Source: Dama dama (Eukaryota; Chordata; Mammalia; Artiodactyla; Cervidae). From it: a stretch of DNA of 64,000 bases. The DNA is taken from positions 23,782,001 through 23,846,000 of the forward strand of contig NC_083697.1 of the NCBI RefSeq assembly GCF_033118175.1. Reading direction: 5' to 3'. A program made the position numbers and the translations under genes. Every line of letters starts with the position of its first letter. Within the stretch, counting starts at the first letter, position 1. Below the pieces are notes generated by a model. That model ran no database searches, had not been told where the DNA came from, and saw only the letters and a program-made list of their open reading frames with translations. Below, piece by piece: positions 20,430-31,240 of the stretch.

Positions 20430-21999
20430 ACTATTTCTGCTAGTTTGAAGAGTTCAGAGAAACCTATGACCCAAGATTTTTAGTTCAACAATCCAGAGGT
20501 CTCCATTCCCTCCAGGGACCCGTACTTTCCTGGCCTATCTACTTCTGTCGAGAATTAAACTTACTTCAGAGCTCTGTGAATTTTATGATTAACTCCTGGT
20601 CTTGGTCCTTAGCTTTCTGTGGCCTTTGGCTTTAGAAGACTAGAGTACTTTATCAGCAGCAACCAAGGAAGCCCTCTGACTTTCACTGTTGCCAATATAA
20701 CTGTCAAATAATCATTCTCAGCAGCCTTTTACTGTCTTTTTCCAAAGCGTCAATTGAGCTTGACAAGAGCTACCCAATTCCACCGGCCTTGTGTTATTTC
20801 TTTCATATTTATTAACACCTGATACCTCTCACTAGCTGCTGCATTTTCTCCCACCAGTTTCCCATCCCAGAGTCCCACTAGGGAAAGCCTTAACAAAAGT
20901 CTTAACAAAAACTCTGCTTCCTTGGACCAGGGCTTGTCTACACTTCATCCACCACCACTCAGGGAGTCTTCACTGCCAGCTAGGGGGCAAGTGATCCAGC
21001 TCCAAACTTCTACCTTAGTGTCTGCTTTCTCAGACCACTTCCAATACCAACTGTTATAGACCAGGTTCCCCAGAAAGCAAACCCTGGGACAAAAATTAGC
21101 ATGTGAGGTTGATGAGGGAGCCCTCTTGGGATTGGGTCTCTGGAAAGGAAGGGATGGGTTGGGCAGGAATGAAGAGAGAAGTGGGGCTGTGATGCAGTCC
21201 CAGCTGCAGGCCTTGACCTACCCCACAGGGAGATCTGATGCTGAAATAGCCATTCAAAAGTGATCAGAGTCAGAGCATGGGAGCTGGCCTTCACACCCTT
21301 GCCTCCGGCAGTCCCTGGAAGCCAGCGGCTGATGGAAGGGGCATGCCCTTGGGCAAGGGGAATTCCTTCATCCAAGAGTTCTAAAGAGAGCTGAGGGCTA
21401 GGGCTGTCTGCCAGCAGTCAACAGCTGGGTAAATAAGTCTTTAGTCCTGAAGGGGATCTGGGTGGTACATCACAGCATTGGTGCCAATTACTTTGGATGC
21501 ACCAGAAAGATGTTCAAAATAGATTTAAAAATGAAAAAAAGGGGGGGTTATAAAAGAATATTGTCTACGTGATCATTAATACACGAGGTATTAATGATGG
21601 TTCTGTCTTTGTGGTGATGGATTCTGATTTGTTTTTCCCCTTGATTATCTACATTTTCTAACATTCCTTTAGTTGACTACTTGTAACATGGGGTGTTACT
21701 TTCAACTTTAAATTTTTCTGGAGATAAAATCAAACATGATATAAGAAATTAGAAATAAAGTATTTGAAATTCTTCTTGTTATTTTAAGCTATTTCATCAA
21801 AAAGATTTAGGTTGTGACTTTTTAATTTAAGTAAGTAAATGCATAAAAGTGAGCTGAGGAACACATGTTGTCTTTTACAATTAGTGAAAATAGTCACACT
21901 GTCCAGTCATTGCTAAACTGGAAGTTATATTGCTGCCATATTATGGCTTTCATCTGGACACTCAAAAACCCTTAATGAGAAATTATTCTAAGTCCTATT
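20430..21999. other. Unclassified stretch; possible old repeat and a perfect hairpin
   Basis: At 21055-21440 the sequence 'accaggttccccagaaagca' and what follows has the look of an old interspersed repeat, but I cannot name the family. A perfect inverted repeat sits at 21572-21598. A 121-codon minus-strand frame at 21010-21375 lies in the putative repeat and shows no domain. Confidence 0.3.
21572..21598. repeat. Perfect 11-bp inverted repeat, 5-nt loop
   Basis: Arms ATCATTAATAC (21572-21582) and GTATTAATGAT (21588-21598) are exact reverse complements around ACGAG. The arms contain ATTAAT homeodomain-like cores. No U-tract or gene context suggests a terminator in this eukaryotic DNA. Confidence 0.6.
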
Positions 22000-22125
22000 T
22001 AGCTGATGGACAAAATGAAAAATAGAGAAGTAAAGATATCCAGCCAAAGCTGCACAGATTACTGGCAGAAAAGACATCCTCAGCTTCTTATTTAGAACCC
22101 CGTTTTCTAATTATTCAGCAATCCT
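22000..22125 (-). mobile_element. Possible MIR fragment
   Basis: 'tagctgatggacaaaatgaa', 'aatagagaagtaaagatatcc' and 'gctgcacagattactggcag' follow the reversed MIR order, but with heavy divergence. Confidence 0.4.
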
Positions 22126-23382
22126 TTCTCCAAGTAAAGTTTAGGTTAAGAGCACTCAATATCCAACTCACTTGCTCTAAAGTGGCCCTCTTAATTACTA
22201 GTGCTCATTAACTTTATGTGTCATTATTGGAGCAGGAGGTGGGGAGGGAGGTAGGAAATGTAAAGGAAATAGGAAGTAATAAATTAATTTCTAACCAAGG
22301 TCAGCTGTTCCCCAGAGCACAAAGCAATGGATGGTGGATTGCTCCAGGGGCTTATATTGGCACAAAAAGTTATTTTGACAGAGTTCTTAGGAAGTGGGCA
22401 GAAAATTCTGTCCAAGATACAAAATATTCATCAGCTAAAAAATACGGTGAAAAAAATATTTGAGTTTAAATATTTCTCTACAAGTTCTTTCTTCTATGTC
22501 TATTCTTTACAGAACAAGTTGAACCTAAAGCAGCCTCTACGTAAATGGAATGAGAAGGTTTAATAAAAAGGAGTCAGAAAGAGAGAGACAGAGACAGACC
22601 TCCAAGCATTCTTTCAATTTGCCACGTAGCTGGGACAGCATTTCCATTTTTATAGTCTCCTTCAAGCAGCCTTCAATCTGTTGGAGAGTCACATATTACT
22701 AGTCATCAGTAAATCAGTAATTCATCATTCATCAGTTGAAAAGTAAGTAAAACAAAACCATATGACATAGCTAATAGTAGTTTGGTATATGAGATATATA
22801 GATACTCAAGACATAAGATTTTTTTATGTAATCAGATGCTACAAACTTCACAGATTTTGTGGACAAGGACGAAAAATACTTTCAAAAACTAAAGTAGATA
22901 AGAATAAACACAAAACACCTTAAACAAGTGATCAAGACTAACACCAAACCACTGTGCTGCCAAGGAAGACATCCTCACCTATGTAATATTCTTACCAAAG
23001 TTTCACCTGGACTGTTAGCAAGCTAAGTCCAAAATGTTGGATTAGACTCTCACAATGTCACTGCTATGAAAGAAAAAATAAATTCAAACGTGGGGATGGG
23101 GGACTATTCTAGATCAAAGTTAACTAAAATGGCATGACCATTAAATGTAGTAAGGGATATTTGAGGGGATATTAGATTTTTAAAAAGGGTTATCAGGTGT
23201 ATTTTTAATTGAGTAAACTTGAATATGGACTGTATATTAGATAATATTACTATAGCAGTATTTTATTACTTGTTTGTGATAATGCTGTTTCAGTTCCAGA
23301 ATGCCTTTGTTCCTAGAAGATGTGTGCTGATGTATTTAGAGGTGAAATGTCATATATCTGCAACTTACTTTAAAATGGTCAG
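22126..23382. other. No recognisable gene or repeat
   Basis: AT-rich sequence. Frames of 78-81 codons at 22218-22563 overlap each other in different registers and carry no domain. A short GAGAGACAGAGACAGAC purine run lies at 22581-22598. Confidence 0.4.
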
Positions 23383-23641
23383 GAAATAAATGTCCACGTA
23401 TAAAAAAGAAATGTTTATACATGTGTATATATATGTTTACATACACATACATAAAATGTATACATACATAAAAATGTTTGTGTATGTGTATATATATACA
23501 TATATATATATGAAATAAATGTCCACGTATAAAAAAGAAATGTTTATACATGTATATATACATGTTTATATACACATACATAAAATGTATACATATATAA
23601 AAATGTTTGTGTATGTGTATATATATACAAATACATATATA
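23383..23641. repeat. 129-bp tandem duplication, AT-rich
   Basis: Two copies of a unit starting 'gaaataaatgtccacgtat' at 23383 and 23512, a period of 129 bp. They match almost base for base apart from changes in the (TA)/(CA) parts. The unit includes 'aaaaaagaaatgtttatac' and TA/CATA microsatellite-like runs. The period is a multiple of three, so the minus-strand frame at 23336-23656 shows a repeated peptide; that is a by-product and not evidence of a gene. Confidence 0.9.
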
Positions 23642-24154
23642 GAAAGAATATGACATATATGAATAACTGGTGAGTTTAGGTAAAGTACTATTCTTTCACA
23701 TTCTCTATAGGTTTGACCTCTTTTTTTTCCAAAAAGAAAAAAAAAAAAAAAAACCTCAAAATGGAGGTGATTATTCATCAGTGGAAGTGATTATCCACCA
23801 AAGAAAGTGTAAGTGACTTTTATACACGGGGCATTTTGCACCACATTTTTTCCACCATGTCCTTGAATCACAAGCAGAAAGTTAAAAAAAAAATCCTCAG
23901 GTTGGAGCCCTTTTCAAAGAATTAATGTTGAAAGTGATGTCAGTTTTTTAATTTTCACTCTTTGGTCAAAGGTAATATATTTCAAACAACTTTTAAATCT
24001 ATATGAAATTCTGTCTATCAGATATACTGTTATGATTTCTTTTTATTTTAAAGGAATTAACAAACTTTGAGCTTCAGTTGCTTCCTCTAGGGACTATAGA
24101 AGGAGATTTTTAGCAATACATGGTTTATAATCAAAAGCAACTTATAATCTGGCT
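23642..24154. other. No recognisable gene; poly-A run
   Basis: Contains a broken T-run and A-run at 23720-23755 that could be the tail of an unrecognised retroposed sequence. Otherwise nothing is recognised. Confidence 0.4.
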
Positions 24155-24165
24155 ATAGAAGTCTA

Positions 24166-24283
24166 ATGGCAACCCACTCCAGTATTCTTGCCTGAAAATA
24201 TCCCATGGACAGAGGAGTTTGGTGGGCTGCAGTCCATGGGGTCGCAAATAGTCAGGCGTGACTAAGCGACTGAGCATGCATGC
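24166..24283 (+). mobile_element. Bov-tA SINE, 5'-truncated, TSD-flanked
   Basis: Holds only the 3' body: 'atggcaacccactccagtat', 'cccatggacagaggagtttg', 'gtccatggggtcgcaaatag', and the terminal 'gactaagcgactgagc'. Direct repeats atagaagtct at 24155-24164 and 24284-24293 flank it. The TSD shows that the truncation happened at insertion, not by later deletion. Confidence 0.92.
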
Positions 24284-24301
24284 ATAGAAGTCTGAATTTT
24301 A

Positions 24302-25233
24302 TTCATTTATTTTTTCCATTTTTTAAAAATTTATTTTAATTGGAGGCTAATTACTTTACAATATTGTAGTGGGTTTTGCCATACATTGACAAGAATCAGT
24401 CATGAGTGTACATGTGTCCCCATCCTGAACCCCCCTCCCACCTCCCTCCCCATCCCATCCCTCAGGGTCATCCCAGTGCACCGGCCCCGAGCTCCCTGTC
24501 TCATGCATCAAACCTGGACTGCCGATCTACCTCACATATGAAAATATACATGTTTCAATGCTATTTTCTCAAATCATCCCACCCTCGCCTTCTCCCACAG
24601 AGTCCAAAAGTCTGTTCTTTATATCTGTGTCTCTTTCGCTGTCTTGCAGATAGGGTCATCATTACCATCTTTCTAAATTCCATTTATATGCATTTATATA
24701 CTGTATTGGTGTTTTTCTTTCTGACTTACTTCACTCTGTATAATAGGCTCCAGTTTCATCCACCTCATTAGAACTGATTCAAATTCATCCTTTTAATGGC
24801 TGAGTAATATTCCATTGTGTGTATGTACCACAGCTTCCTTATCCATTCGTCTGCTGATGGGCATCTAGGTTGCTTCCATGTCCTGGCTATTATAAACAGT
24901 GCTGCGATGAACATTGGGGTGCACGTGTCTCTTTCAGATCTGGTTTCCTCGGTGTGTATGACCAGCAGTGGGATTGCTGGGTCATATGGCAGTTCTATTT
25001 CCAGTTTTTTAAGGAATCTCCACACTGTTCTCCATAGTGGCTGTACTAGTTTGCATTCCCACTAACAGTGTAAGAGGGTTCCCTTTTCTCCACACCCTCT
25101 CCAGCATTTATTGCTTGTAGACTTTTTGATAGCAGCCATTCTGACCAGGTAGCTCATTGTGGTTTTGATATTCCTTTTTCTGATAATGAGTGATGCTGAG
25201 CATCTTTTCATGTGTTTGTTAGCCATCTGTATG
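24302..25233 (-). mobile_element. Ruminant L1 3' end (ORF2 end plus 3' UTR), TSD-flanked
   Basis: 5'-truncated young L1 of about 930 bp. On the minus strand it runs from the late ORF2 ('tgaccagaatggctgc' type region near 25140) to the 3' UTR with 'gtaaagtaattagcctcca' and an A-rich tail at the left edge. It is flanked by tagaagtctgaatttta (24285-24301) and tagaagtctaaatttta (25234-25250), 17 bp with one mismatch. It inserted right beside the earlier Bov-tA and reused its duplicated target. Confidence 0.93.
24768..25025 (-). pseudogene. L1 ORF2 C-terminal remnant
   Basis: An 85-codon open stretch with the typical L1 ORF2p tail: RFLKKLEIELPYDPAIPLL near its start, then ERDTCTPMFIAALFIIARTW, and KLWYIHTMEYYSAIKR. 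In full-length elements this lies after the reverse transcriptase, next to the C-terminal cysteine-rich part. Endonuclease and RT are absent, so it is non-functional. The methionine used is internal. Confidence 0.92.
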
Positions 25234-25250
25234 TAGAAGTCTAAATTTTA

Positions 25251-25639
25251 AACCGTGGAATAAATATCCAAGACTAGTACTATATTTAAATCCATTTTCT
25301 AATTTACGATGCCACAGAAAAATAATTAGATTTGGTTGAACATAGAACTTGACATTTTATAGACAAACAGTTAAGTAGAGATAATTTTGTATGGTTCAAC
25401 TACACATTTTCTATTTACCATACAGACCCAATTATAATATGAGGTGCTTTTATTTGTTCAAAAAATTATTCTTCTAAAAAGAAAGCACTTATTGAAGTCA
25501 TTGAAAGTTCTCTCAACTTATAAGGAGCTCTTTAACTACTCTATTTTGAGCAATAAAACATTTTGCGAGAAAAACACATTCACCTGAACAGACCTTGACC
25601 ACTGCCTACTCTGGGTGTTTTTGCGGTTACCTGGCAGGA
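25251..25639. other. No recognisable gene or repeat
   Basis: AT-rich sequence without any named repeat or open frame. Confidence 0.45.
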
Positions 25640-25817
25640 TCAGGTTGTTTTTTTTTTTAATTAAAAAAAAATAGGGAGGTAGGAGGGGGGTTCAGGATGG
25701 GGAACACATGTACACCCATGGCTGATTCACGTGAATGTATGGCAAAAACCACTACAATATTATAAAGTAACTAGCCTCCAATTAAAATAAATAAATTAAT
25801 TTACAAAAAAAAATGTT
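25640..25817 (+). mobile_element. Ruminant L1 3' UTR fragment
   Basis: About 180 bp of L1 3' end: 'ttcaggatggggaacacatg', 'acacccatggctgattcac', 'cactacaatattataaagt', 'ctagcctccaattaaaataa', then an A-rich tail. It is the same family as the minus-strand copy at 24302-25233. A Bov-A2 lies directly in its tail. Confidence 0.9.
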
Positions 25818-25828
25818 AAAACAGATCT

Positions 25829-26104
25829 GCTGCTGCTGCTGCTAAGTCGCTTCAGTCGTGTCCGACTCTGTGCGACCCCATAGACGGCAGCCCACCAGGC
25901 TCCGCCGTCCCTGGGATTCTCCAGGCAAGAACACTGGAGTGGGTTGCCATTTCCTTCCCCAAAGCATGAAAGTGAAAAGTGAAAGTGAAGTCACTCAGTC
26001 GTGTCTGACTCTTGGCGACCCCATGGACTGCAGCCCACCAGGCTCCTCCGTCCATGGGATTTTCCAGGCAAGAGTACTGGAGTGGGGTGCCATTGCCTTC
26101 TCCG
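25829..26104 (-). mobile_element. Bov-A2 SINE (dimeric), perfect TSD
   Basis: Two BovA units in tandem, both reversed, joined by the hexamer-type linker 'gtgaaaagtgaaagtgaagt' at about 25971-25990. The terminal (CTG)n/(CAG)n run at 25828-25842 is the tail. Flanked by the identical 11-bp repeat aaaacagatct at 25818-25828 and 26105-26115. Bov-A2 is a Pecora-specific SINE mobilised by BovB machinery; this is among the youngest insertions here. Confidence 0.96.
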
Positions 26105-26164
26105 AAAACAGATCTAGTAGCTGTTCAAACGACGTTGATCCCACAATTGTAAATGTTCATTTTA

Positions 26165-26925
26165 TTTTGCTTCATTTTATTTTTATTTATTTAGTTGTGG
26201 TGAAATACACATAACGTAAAGTTTACCATCTTAGCCATTTTAAGTGTATAGTACAGTAGCATTATTAAGCATATTCGCACTGCTGTGCAACCACCCATCT
26301 CCAGGACAACTTTTGTCTCATAAAACTAAAACCCTGGAATCTTTTAAATCATAACTTCTCTTTCCCCTTTCTCCAGCCCCTGGCAACCACGATTCTTTCT
26401 GTCTATTCTAAGTACCTCATGGATGTGGAATCACACAGTATTTGTCCTTTTGTGACTGGTCTATAAGGCTCCTTCATTATAGCATGTGTTAGAATGTCCT
26501 TCCTTTTTAAGACATAATAATGTTCCATTGTGTGTATATATATATATATACCACATTTGTTTATCCATTTATCCATCAGTGGATATTTATTTGGGTTGCC
26601 TGTACCTTTTGGCTATTTTGAATAATGCTGCTATGAACATGGGTGTACAAATTTCTCTTTGTGATCCTGCTTTCAATGCTTTCGTGCATATACCCAGGAG
26701 TGGAATTGTTGAATCATACGGTAATTTTATCTTTAACTTTTTGAGGAACTACCATGCTGTTTTTCATATCATCTGTACCATTTTGTATTCCTACCAAGAA
26801 TGCACAAGAGTTATAATTAGAAATTGGAACCACATCTTCCCTAACATTTGCTATTTTATGGCTTTTTTTGCTTTTGTTTTTTTTGATAGCAGCCATCCTA
26901 ATGAGTGTAAGGTGATTGATTTTAT
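26165..26925 (-). mobile_element. Older L1 3' region (L1M-type)
   Basis: Reversed end of L1 ORF2 and 3' UTR: 'gtggtgaaatacacataac', 'ccatctccaggacaactttt', 'taatgttccattgtgtgtat', 'tgctatgaacatgggtgta', 'aggagtggaattgttgaatc', ending 'gatagcagccatcctaatg'. A (TA)n run at 26536-26551 arose inside it. More diverged than the L1 at 24302-25233, so it is an older family. Confidence 0.88.
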
Positions 26926-27950
26926 TTTGAACCTGATTTTTAAAACATCATTTAAATGACTGTATTATAAGATCACAGATATATATCTTTGAAAAGATTG
27001 TGGGGGGAAACTATTATTAAATAAACAGGCTTACAAGAAAATTTATAATAACAACATCAGTTCTGAATTTCAAAATTGACAGAATATGCTCTGAAAACTA
27101 TATTGGAGGAATAAAAAGATAGCTCTATGAAGAAAGCAACACTAATGCCAAAGTTGCCCATGAAGAATGTGAATAAAATTGCTTCATGAAATGTGTAAGT
27201 AAAAAGAAGTGATATTGCTAAATTAATATTTTATGCATATAATGTTAAATATGTATGTGTATCTAGATTAATAAACCATAAACAGGCAAATAGCCTGTTT
27301 TAATTATATCCCCAAAGTTTATATATTCAAGTTGGCCAAAAAAATGACTTAAAAGTTTTATATATTCAAAACAGCCCAAAATATGAGCTTAACTTACATT
27401 GGGGGCCACCTTCCACCCAACTGTGCACAGTATACAATGTTTAATAGTTCCTGAGATACTTGTGGCTGTCCTCTTTGTAGAAAGAAACTGGCAACCTAGG
27501 CACCTCCTCTGAGCAGAGATCAGAGGTTGATGTTTGATAAAGGTGAATTTGAAAACAACCAACTAAATTTTTAATGGAAGATAATATGAAGAGGTCCTGG
27601 TTAGGCCCCAGGAACGAGGCTATAAGAGCATTACAGAATCATTCTTTTTAGGGGCACAGAGCATTCTGACGACACAATCTGGAGAGTGGTGGTCCTGTAA
27701 AGAAACAAGGGCAAGTCTGTGGTAGACCACATCACAAGCCCACAGCACAACCGGGCTGGACTGGGCACAAGAAGAGATTACTTAAACAGATGTGGTTCTT
27801 TCTTCTCTGAGAGCTTACTAACCTTTGAAACGGGTGCAGTCAAGGGTCTCAGAGTTTGCTGCTCTCTAAAACAAAACAAAACCCACACACACAACAGTGA
27901 AAGAACTAAGGATGTATATGCTTAGCTCAATAAACAAGTACTGAGTGCAT
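26926..27950. other. No recognisable gene or repeat
   Basis: AT-rich to mixed sequence. No repeat family recognised and no frame over 70 codons with any domain. Confidence 0.4.
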
Positions 27951-27951
27951 A

Positions 27952-27954
<3 letters not shown>

Positions 27955-27987
<33 letters not shown>
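27955..27987. repeat. (TA)n microsatellite
   Basis: An uninterrupted TA dinucleotide run of about 16 units flanked by GTG and CAC, so the whole can form a cruciform-like hairpin. Likely length-polymorphic. Confidence 0.95.
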
Positions 27988-27989
<2 letters not shown>

Positions 27990-28054
27990 TAGGGCTTAAG
28001 TTCAATTCAAGGAATATAAAGCTAAGCAGGACACAATCATAGAGAGCTGATGAT

Positions 28055-28138
28055 GATAGCAAATACACTGAGCACCGACTATGTGCCAGGCACATCCCTG
28101 AGAAGTTTATGTGAGTCCGTCCAAGTAATCCTCGAAGC
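28055..28138 (-). mobile_element. MIR SINE fragment
   Basis: 'cactgagcaccgactatgtg', 'ccaggcacatccctgagaag' and 'caagtaatcctcgaagcga' are the reversed MIR 3' part. It joins directly onto a forward L2. Confidence 0.65.
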
Positions 28139-28139
28139 G

Positions 28140-28465
28140 ATCCTGACCAGGACCTCGGAAGCCCTGCATGATCTGGCCTGAGGCGCCCTCCGACTCATTT
28201 CCTAGCACTCTCCCCATCGGCCTTTCCTCTTCAGCCACACTGCTCTTGGATTCCCCGACCGCATCAAGGACATTCCATCCTGAGGGTCTGTGCACTTCCT
28301 GACCCCTCTGCCTCGTACACCCTTTCCCAAGACATCCGCAAGGCTCCATCCTCACCTTCTTCAGGTCTCTCCTCAAAGGTCATCTTATCAGAGAAAACAC
28401 CCTGCTGAGTGGCTAAATAGTCTGGATTCCAAGTAAGATCCATTAATGCCTAGCACATCCTTTTT
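28140..28465 (+). mobile_element. L2 LINE 3' UTR
   Basis: Forward L2: 'ccctgcatgatctggcctga', 'cttcagccacactgctcttg', 'cacttcctgacccctctgcc', 'cttcaggtctctcctcaaag' and 'gtcatcttatcagagaaaac' in canonical order. The minus-strand 89-codon frame over it is a shadow of the GC-richer UTR. Confidence 0.8.
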
Positions 28466-28744
28466 ATTCAGACCCAGAGTCATCCGAAATTAGGTGTTTC
28501 CACTAAATTTTCACTTTTTCCCTAAACCATCATTTACTTATCGAGCTAATATCTCGATCAAATAGATTTAAATCAAATTTGTGATGTCATCACCTGTGTT
28601 CCTGGCTGTTCCGAGTTGACGGGGGCTCCGTGGCATAAGGAAGTCCCTTGTCATAGTCACTGAGAATTTCAGTGACACCAACAGCTGATGGATTGCAAAG
28701 CTGTGAATAATGTATTCTTACAGAAGCTTCTACATTGTTGTTGT

Positions 28745-28990
28745 TGTTTACTGCATGATTTTGTTAATTCGGAAATGTCCAGAACCTGCAAATCTATAGA
28801 AACTGAAAGTAGCTTCATGCTGGCTGGGGAATGGGGGACTTGGGTGATGAGAGCTGGGGCTAATGAAAATGTTCTAAGATTGATTGTGGTGATGGTTGCA
28901 CAACTCTGTGAATATATCAAACACTATTGAATTTTATGCTCTAAATGGGTGAATTTTATGGTATCTGACTTACAACTCCACAAAGCTGCT
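28745..28990 (+). mobile_element. Old L1 3' end (L1MA/L1MB-like)
   Basis: 'ggaaatgtccagaacctgca', 'aatctatagaaactgaaagt', 'gtggtgatggttgcacaact', 'ctgtgaatatatcaaacact' and 'gggtgaattttatggtatct' follow the 3' end of old mammalian L1 subfamilies closely. Confidence 0.85.
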
Positions 28991-30054
28991 TTTGAGACTT
29001 AGGAGTGTCTGCCTGGAGCTCCCAGCCGAGAGTGAGGTGGTTAGTTGGGCTCAGTGGGTGGAGTCCTGGGGTTGCCATCCTGCCACAGGCGTGGGGCTGG
29101 GGGCAAGGATTTGTCATCTCAGGCCTACGGGGACGTTTTTATTATAACACTCCATCTTTAGGCAACTGAAGAGTTGTTCAACAAAGTTATTGTTTCTCTG
29201 TCTTTTTTTCTCGTGTTAGAAGAAAACAGGAATAATAATAATAAAAGAAAGAACAAAGTCTCTGTCACATAGCAAAGTAGTGGAAAGTCACACTATTTTT
29301 GGGAAGCAAAACAAGGAGCATGGAGGACCTGAGTGGATACGATGTTGGGGGCGAGGATGGGGATGAGGGGTTGAAAGAAAGTTGGATGTCCGACAACCAA
29401 GAGACAGTCTTGACTTTATTTTTCCTAACAAAGAAACAAGTGGCTGTTACTTTGACCTTGTGGGGATATTTCAAAGATCACAAGTAAAAACTTTACAGTA
29501 CAGATATGTGGAACCATAGAAGAAAATCAAAGACGAGCACATGACTTTCAGTGGCTTGCAAGAAAAAGGATAAAGGAAGCAAGGAGACAAAATGAGCTAC
29601 ACCAGAGAGTTGGGGAAAATATATATATAATGCTTTTACAAGTCTATCAAAGGGAATAAAACCACCAAAGGGAAGTGTACCACTAAATAGAGTAGGAAGA
29701 AATGAGATGAAAATCCAAACTATTAAAATACTTAACAGACCACACCGCAAACCAAAAGCTCTTGTGCTTATTAGAATTGTCTAACAGTATCTTTTTCTCT
29801 AATTATTGAGATCTCAAGGTTGACCATTAGGGAATTGAATTCAATGTGATTACAATTTATTCATTCACCGTTTCCCTTCACTAAAGTCTAGTTTGGAGCT
29901 GAGTTAGCTTCAGATCGGGGTACCCACTATGTGAGTCTGAGAGGCACAGACCAAAGTCCTGCTCCTGTTCTTTCCCGAGGCTATCTTTCCCCCAGTCCAC
30001 CTCCCCACTTCTCCACCTTCTCCCCACTTCTCCCCACACACATCTGCAGACAGA
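28991..30054. other. No recognisable gene or repeat
   Basis: Mixed sequence with a short AATAATAATAATAA run at 29230-29244. Frames of 62-85 codons at 29265-29750 show no domain. Confidence 0.4.
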
Positions 30055-30057
30055 ATT

Positions 30058-30600
30058 TCCCAGCTATCACGGAGTGCCTGCTAAGTGCAGGGCACTGTGC
30101 TAGGTCCGGAAAACCCCAAGAGTGAGCAAAACAAACACCGTCCCTGCCTAACACAGAATTACACGGAAACAGAGACATTAATCCGATGATCACACAGGTT
30201 CTATTAGAAATCGTGATAGAGGAGCACTGTGAGAATGCACCCGGTGAAGCGCAATCTAGCCTGGCAGGCCAGGGGAAGCTTCTAATCAAGGTCTATGCTT
30301 ACAACTAAAGGACAAGTAATAGAGGGGTTTGATTCAGGGCTGGGGGTGGGACTTGGAAAGAGTACTCCAGGCAGTGGAAACAGCTGGTGCAAAGGCCCTG
30401 AGACCAGGTGGAATGTGGTACAGTCGAGGACGACAAGAAGGCTAGAGTGCAGAGAGCAAGAAGAAAGTACCACAACACAAGATCACAAAGGTGAACTAAG
30501 GTCCAACAAACCAGGAGTTTGTAGGCTGATTTAAGGAATTGTGCCTATTCCAGGAATGGTCAGGAAGGGTTTTTTAAGGGCCAGGGGGTGCTTAACCAAC
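30058..30600 (-). mobile_element. L2 LINE, long 3' fragment
   Basis: Reversed L2 over about 540 bp: 'gcagggcactgtgctaggtc', 'gagtgagcaaaacaaacacc', 'gtgatagaggagcactgtg', 'tactccaggcagtggaaaca', 'gtgcaaaggccctgagacc', 'tggaatgtggtacagtcgag' and 'ggtcaggaagggttttttaa'. One of the longest L2 remnants in the window. Non-coding. Confidence 0.75.
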
Positions 30601-31035
30601 CAGATATTAACTATTCTGTTAAGTGGAGCCAGAACCAGGTGGGACTCAGTGCAAAATAAAAATGCAGGGCCCCTTGTTAAAAACGATGAAAGGACCTCAA
30701 GGCGCTGACAGCAGAGCATAAAACCAAGTCCGTGGCCCTCCTAAAGCAGCCCGAGGAGGGGTGGTCCCTGAGTCCCTGGGATCATGGCTCAAGGCAGGAT
30801 GGCTCCCTGATGTTAGTCAAGCCATCTCTGAGCAACATCATAAAAGGTGGTCCCCTCACTATGTGCCTTAAAACACCAAGCAGAGTTTCTGGTCTCTGGG
30901 TATTTTTTAACTAAGCTGCAAAAGAAAGAGAAGTTTTTGCTGAGGAAGACAGAAATGAGAAGAGTGATCAAGCTGAATGGGAGACTTGGCGGTGAGGTTT
31001 TTTTAAACCAACACAAAGCATCAATCTCTCTGTAG
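30601..31035. other. Unclassified, possibly old repeat
   Basis: 'gtgcaaaataaaaatgcagg' with 'gccccttgttaaaaacg' and 'agcagagcataaaaccaagt' look like an old interspersed sequence that I have no name for. No coding signal. Confidence 0.3.
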
Positions 31036-31037
31036 CG

Positions 31038-31240
31038 CATGCGTGCTCAGTCATGTCCGACTCTGACCCCATGGACTGTAGCCCACCTGGGTCTTCTATC
31101 CATGGGATTTCTCAGGCAAGAATACTGGAGTGGGTTGTCATTTCCTCTCCTGGGGATCTTCCAGACCAAGGGATCGAACGCATGTCACCTGCTTGACAGG
31201 AAGGTTCTTCTTTTACCACTGAGTCACCTGGGAAGTCCCT
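31038..31240 (-). mobile_element. Bov-tA SINE
   Basis: Reversed, near complete: 'cagtcatgtccgactctgac', 'aagaatactggagtgggttg', 'aagggatcgaacgcatgtc' and head 'cacctgggaagtccc'. It lacks the usual 'tttgcg' before 'accccatgg'. Confidence 0.92.

Noticed and set aside
21010..21375. 121-codon minus-strand frame
   Set aside because: No domain, and it overlaps what looks like an old unclassified repeat.
23383..23641. Possible CRISPR-like array
   Set aside because: Only two long units without short direct repeats and unique spacers, and the DNA is mammalian.
23336..23656. 106-codon minus-strand frame with a repeated peptide
   Set aside because: The peptide repeat comes from the 129-bp tandem duplication and TA/CATA runs. 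The low-complexity Tyr/Ile/His/Phe product is not a protein family.
28107..28376. 89-codon minus-strand frame
   Set aside because: It lies antisense within an L2 3' UTR.
28581..28593. CRE/ATF-like near-palindrome gtgatgtcatcac
   Set aside because: One imperfect site without neighbouring motifs or a promoter context.
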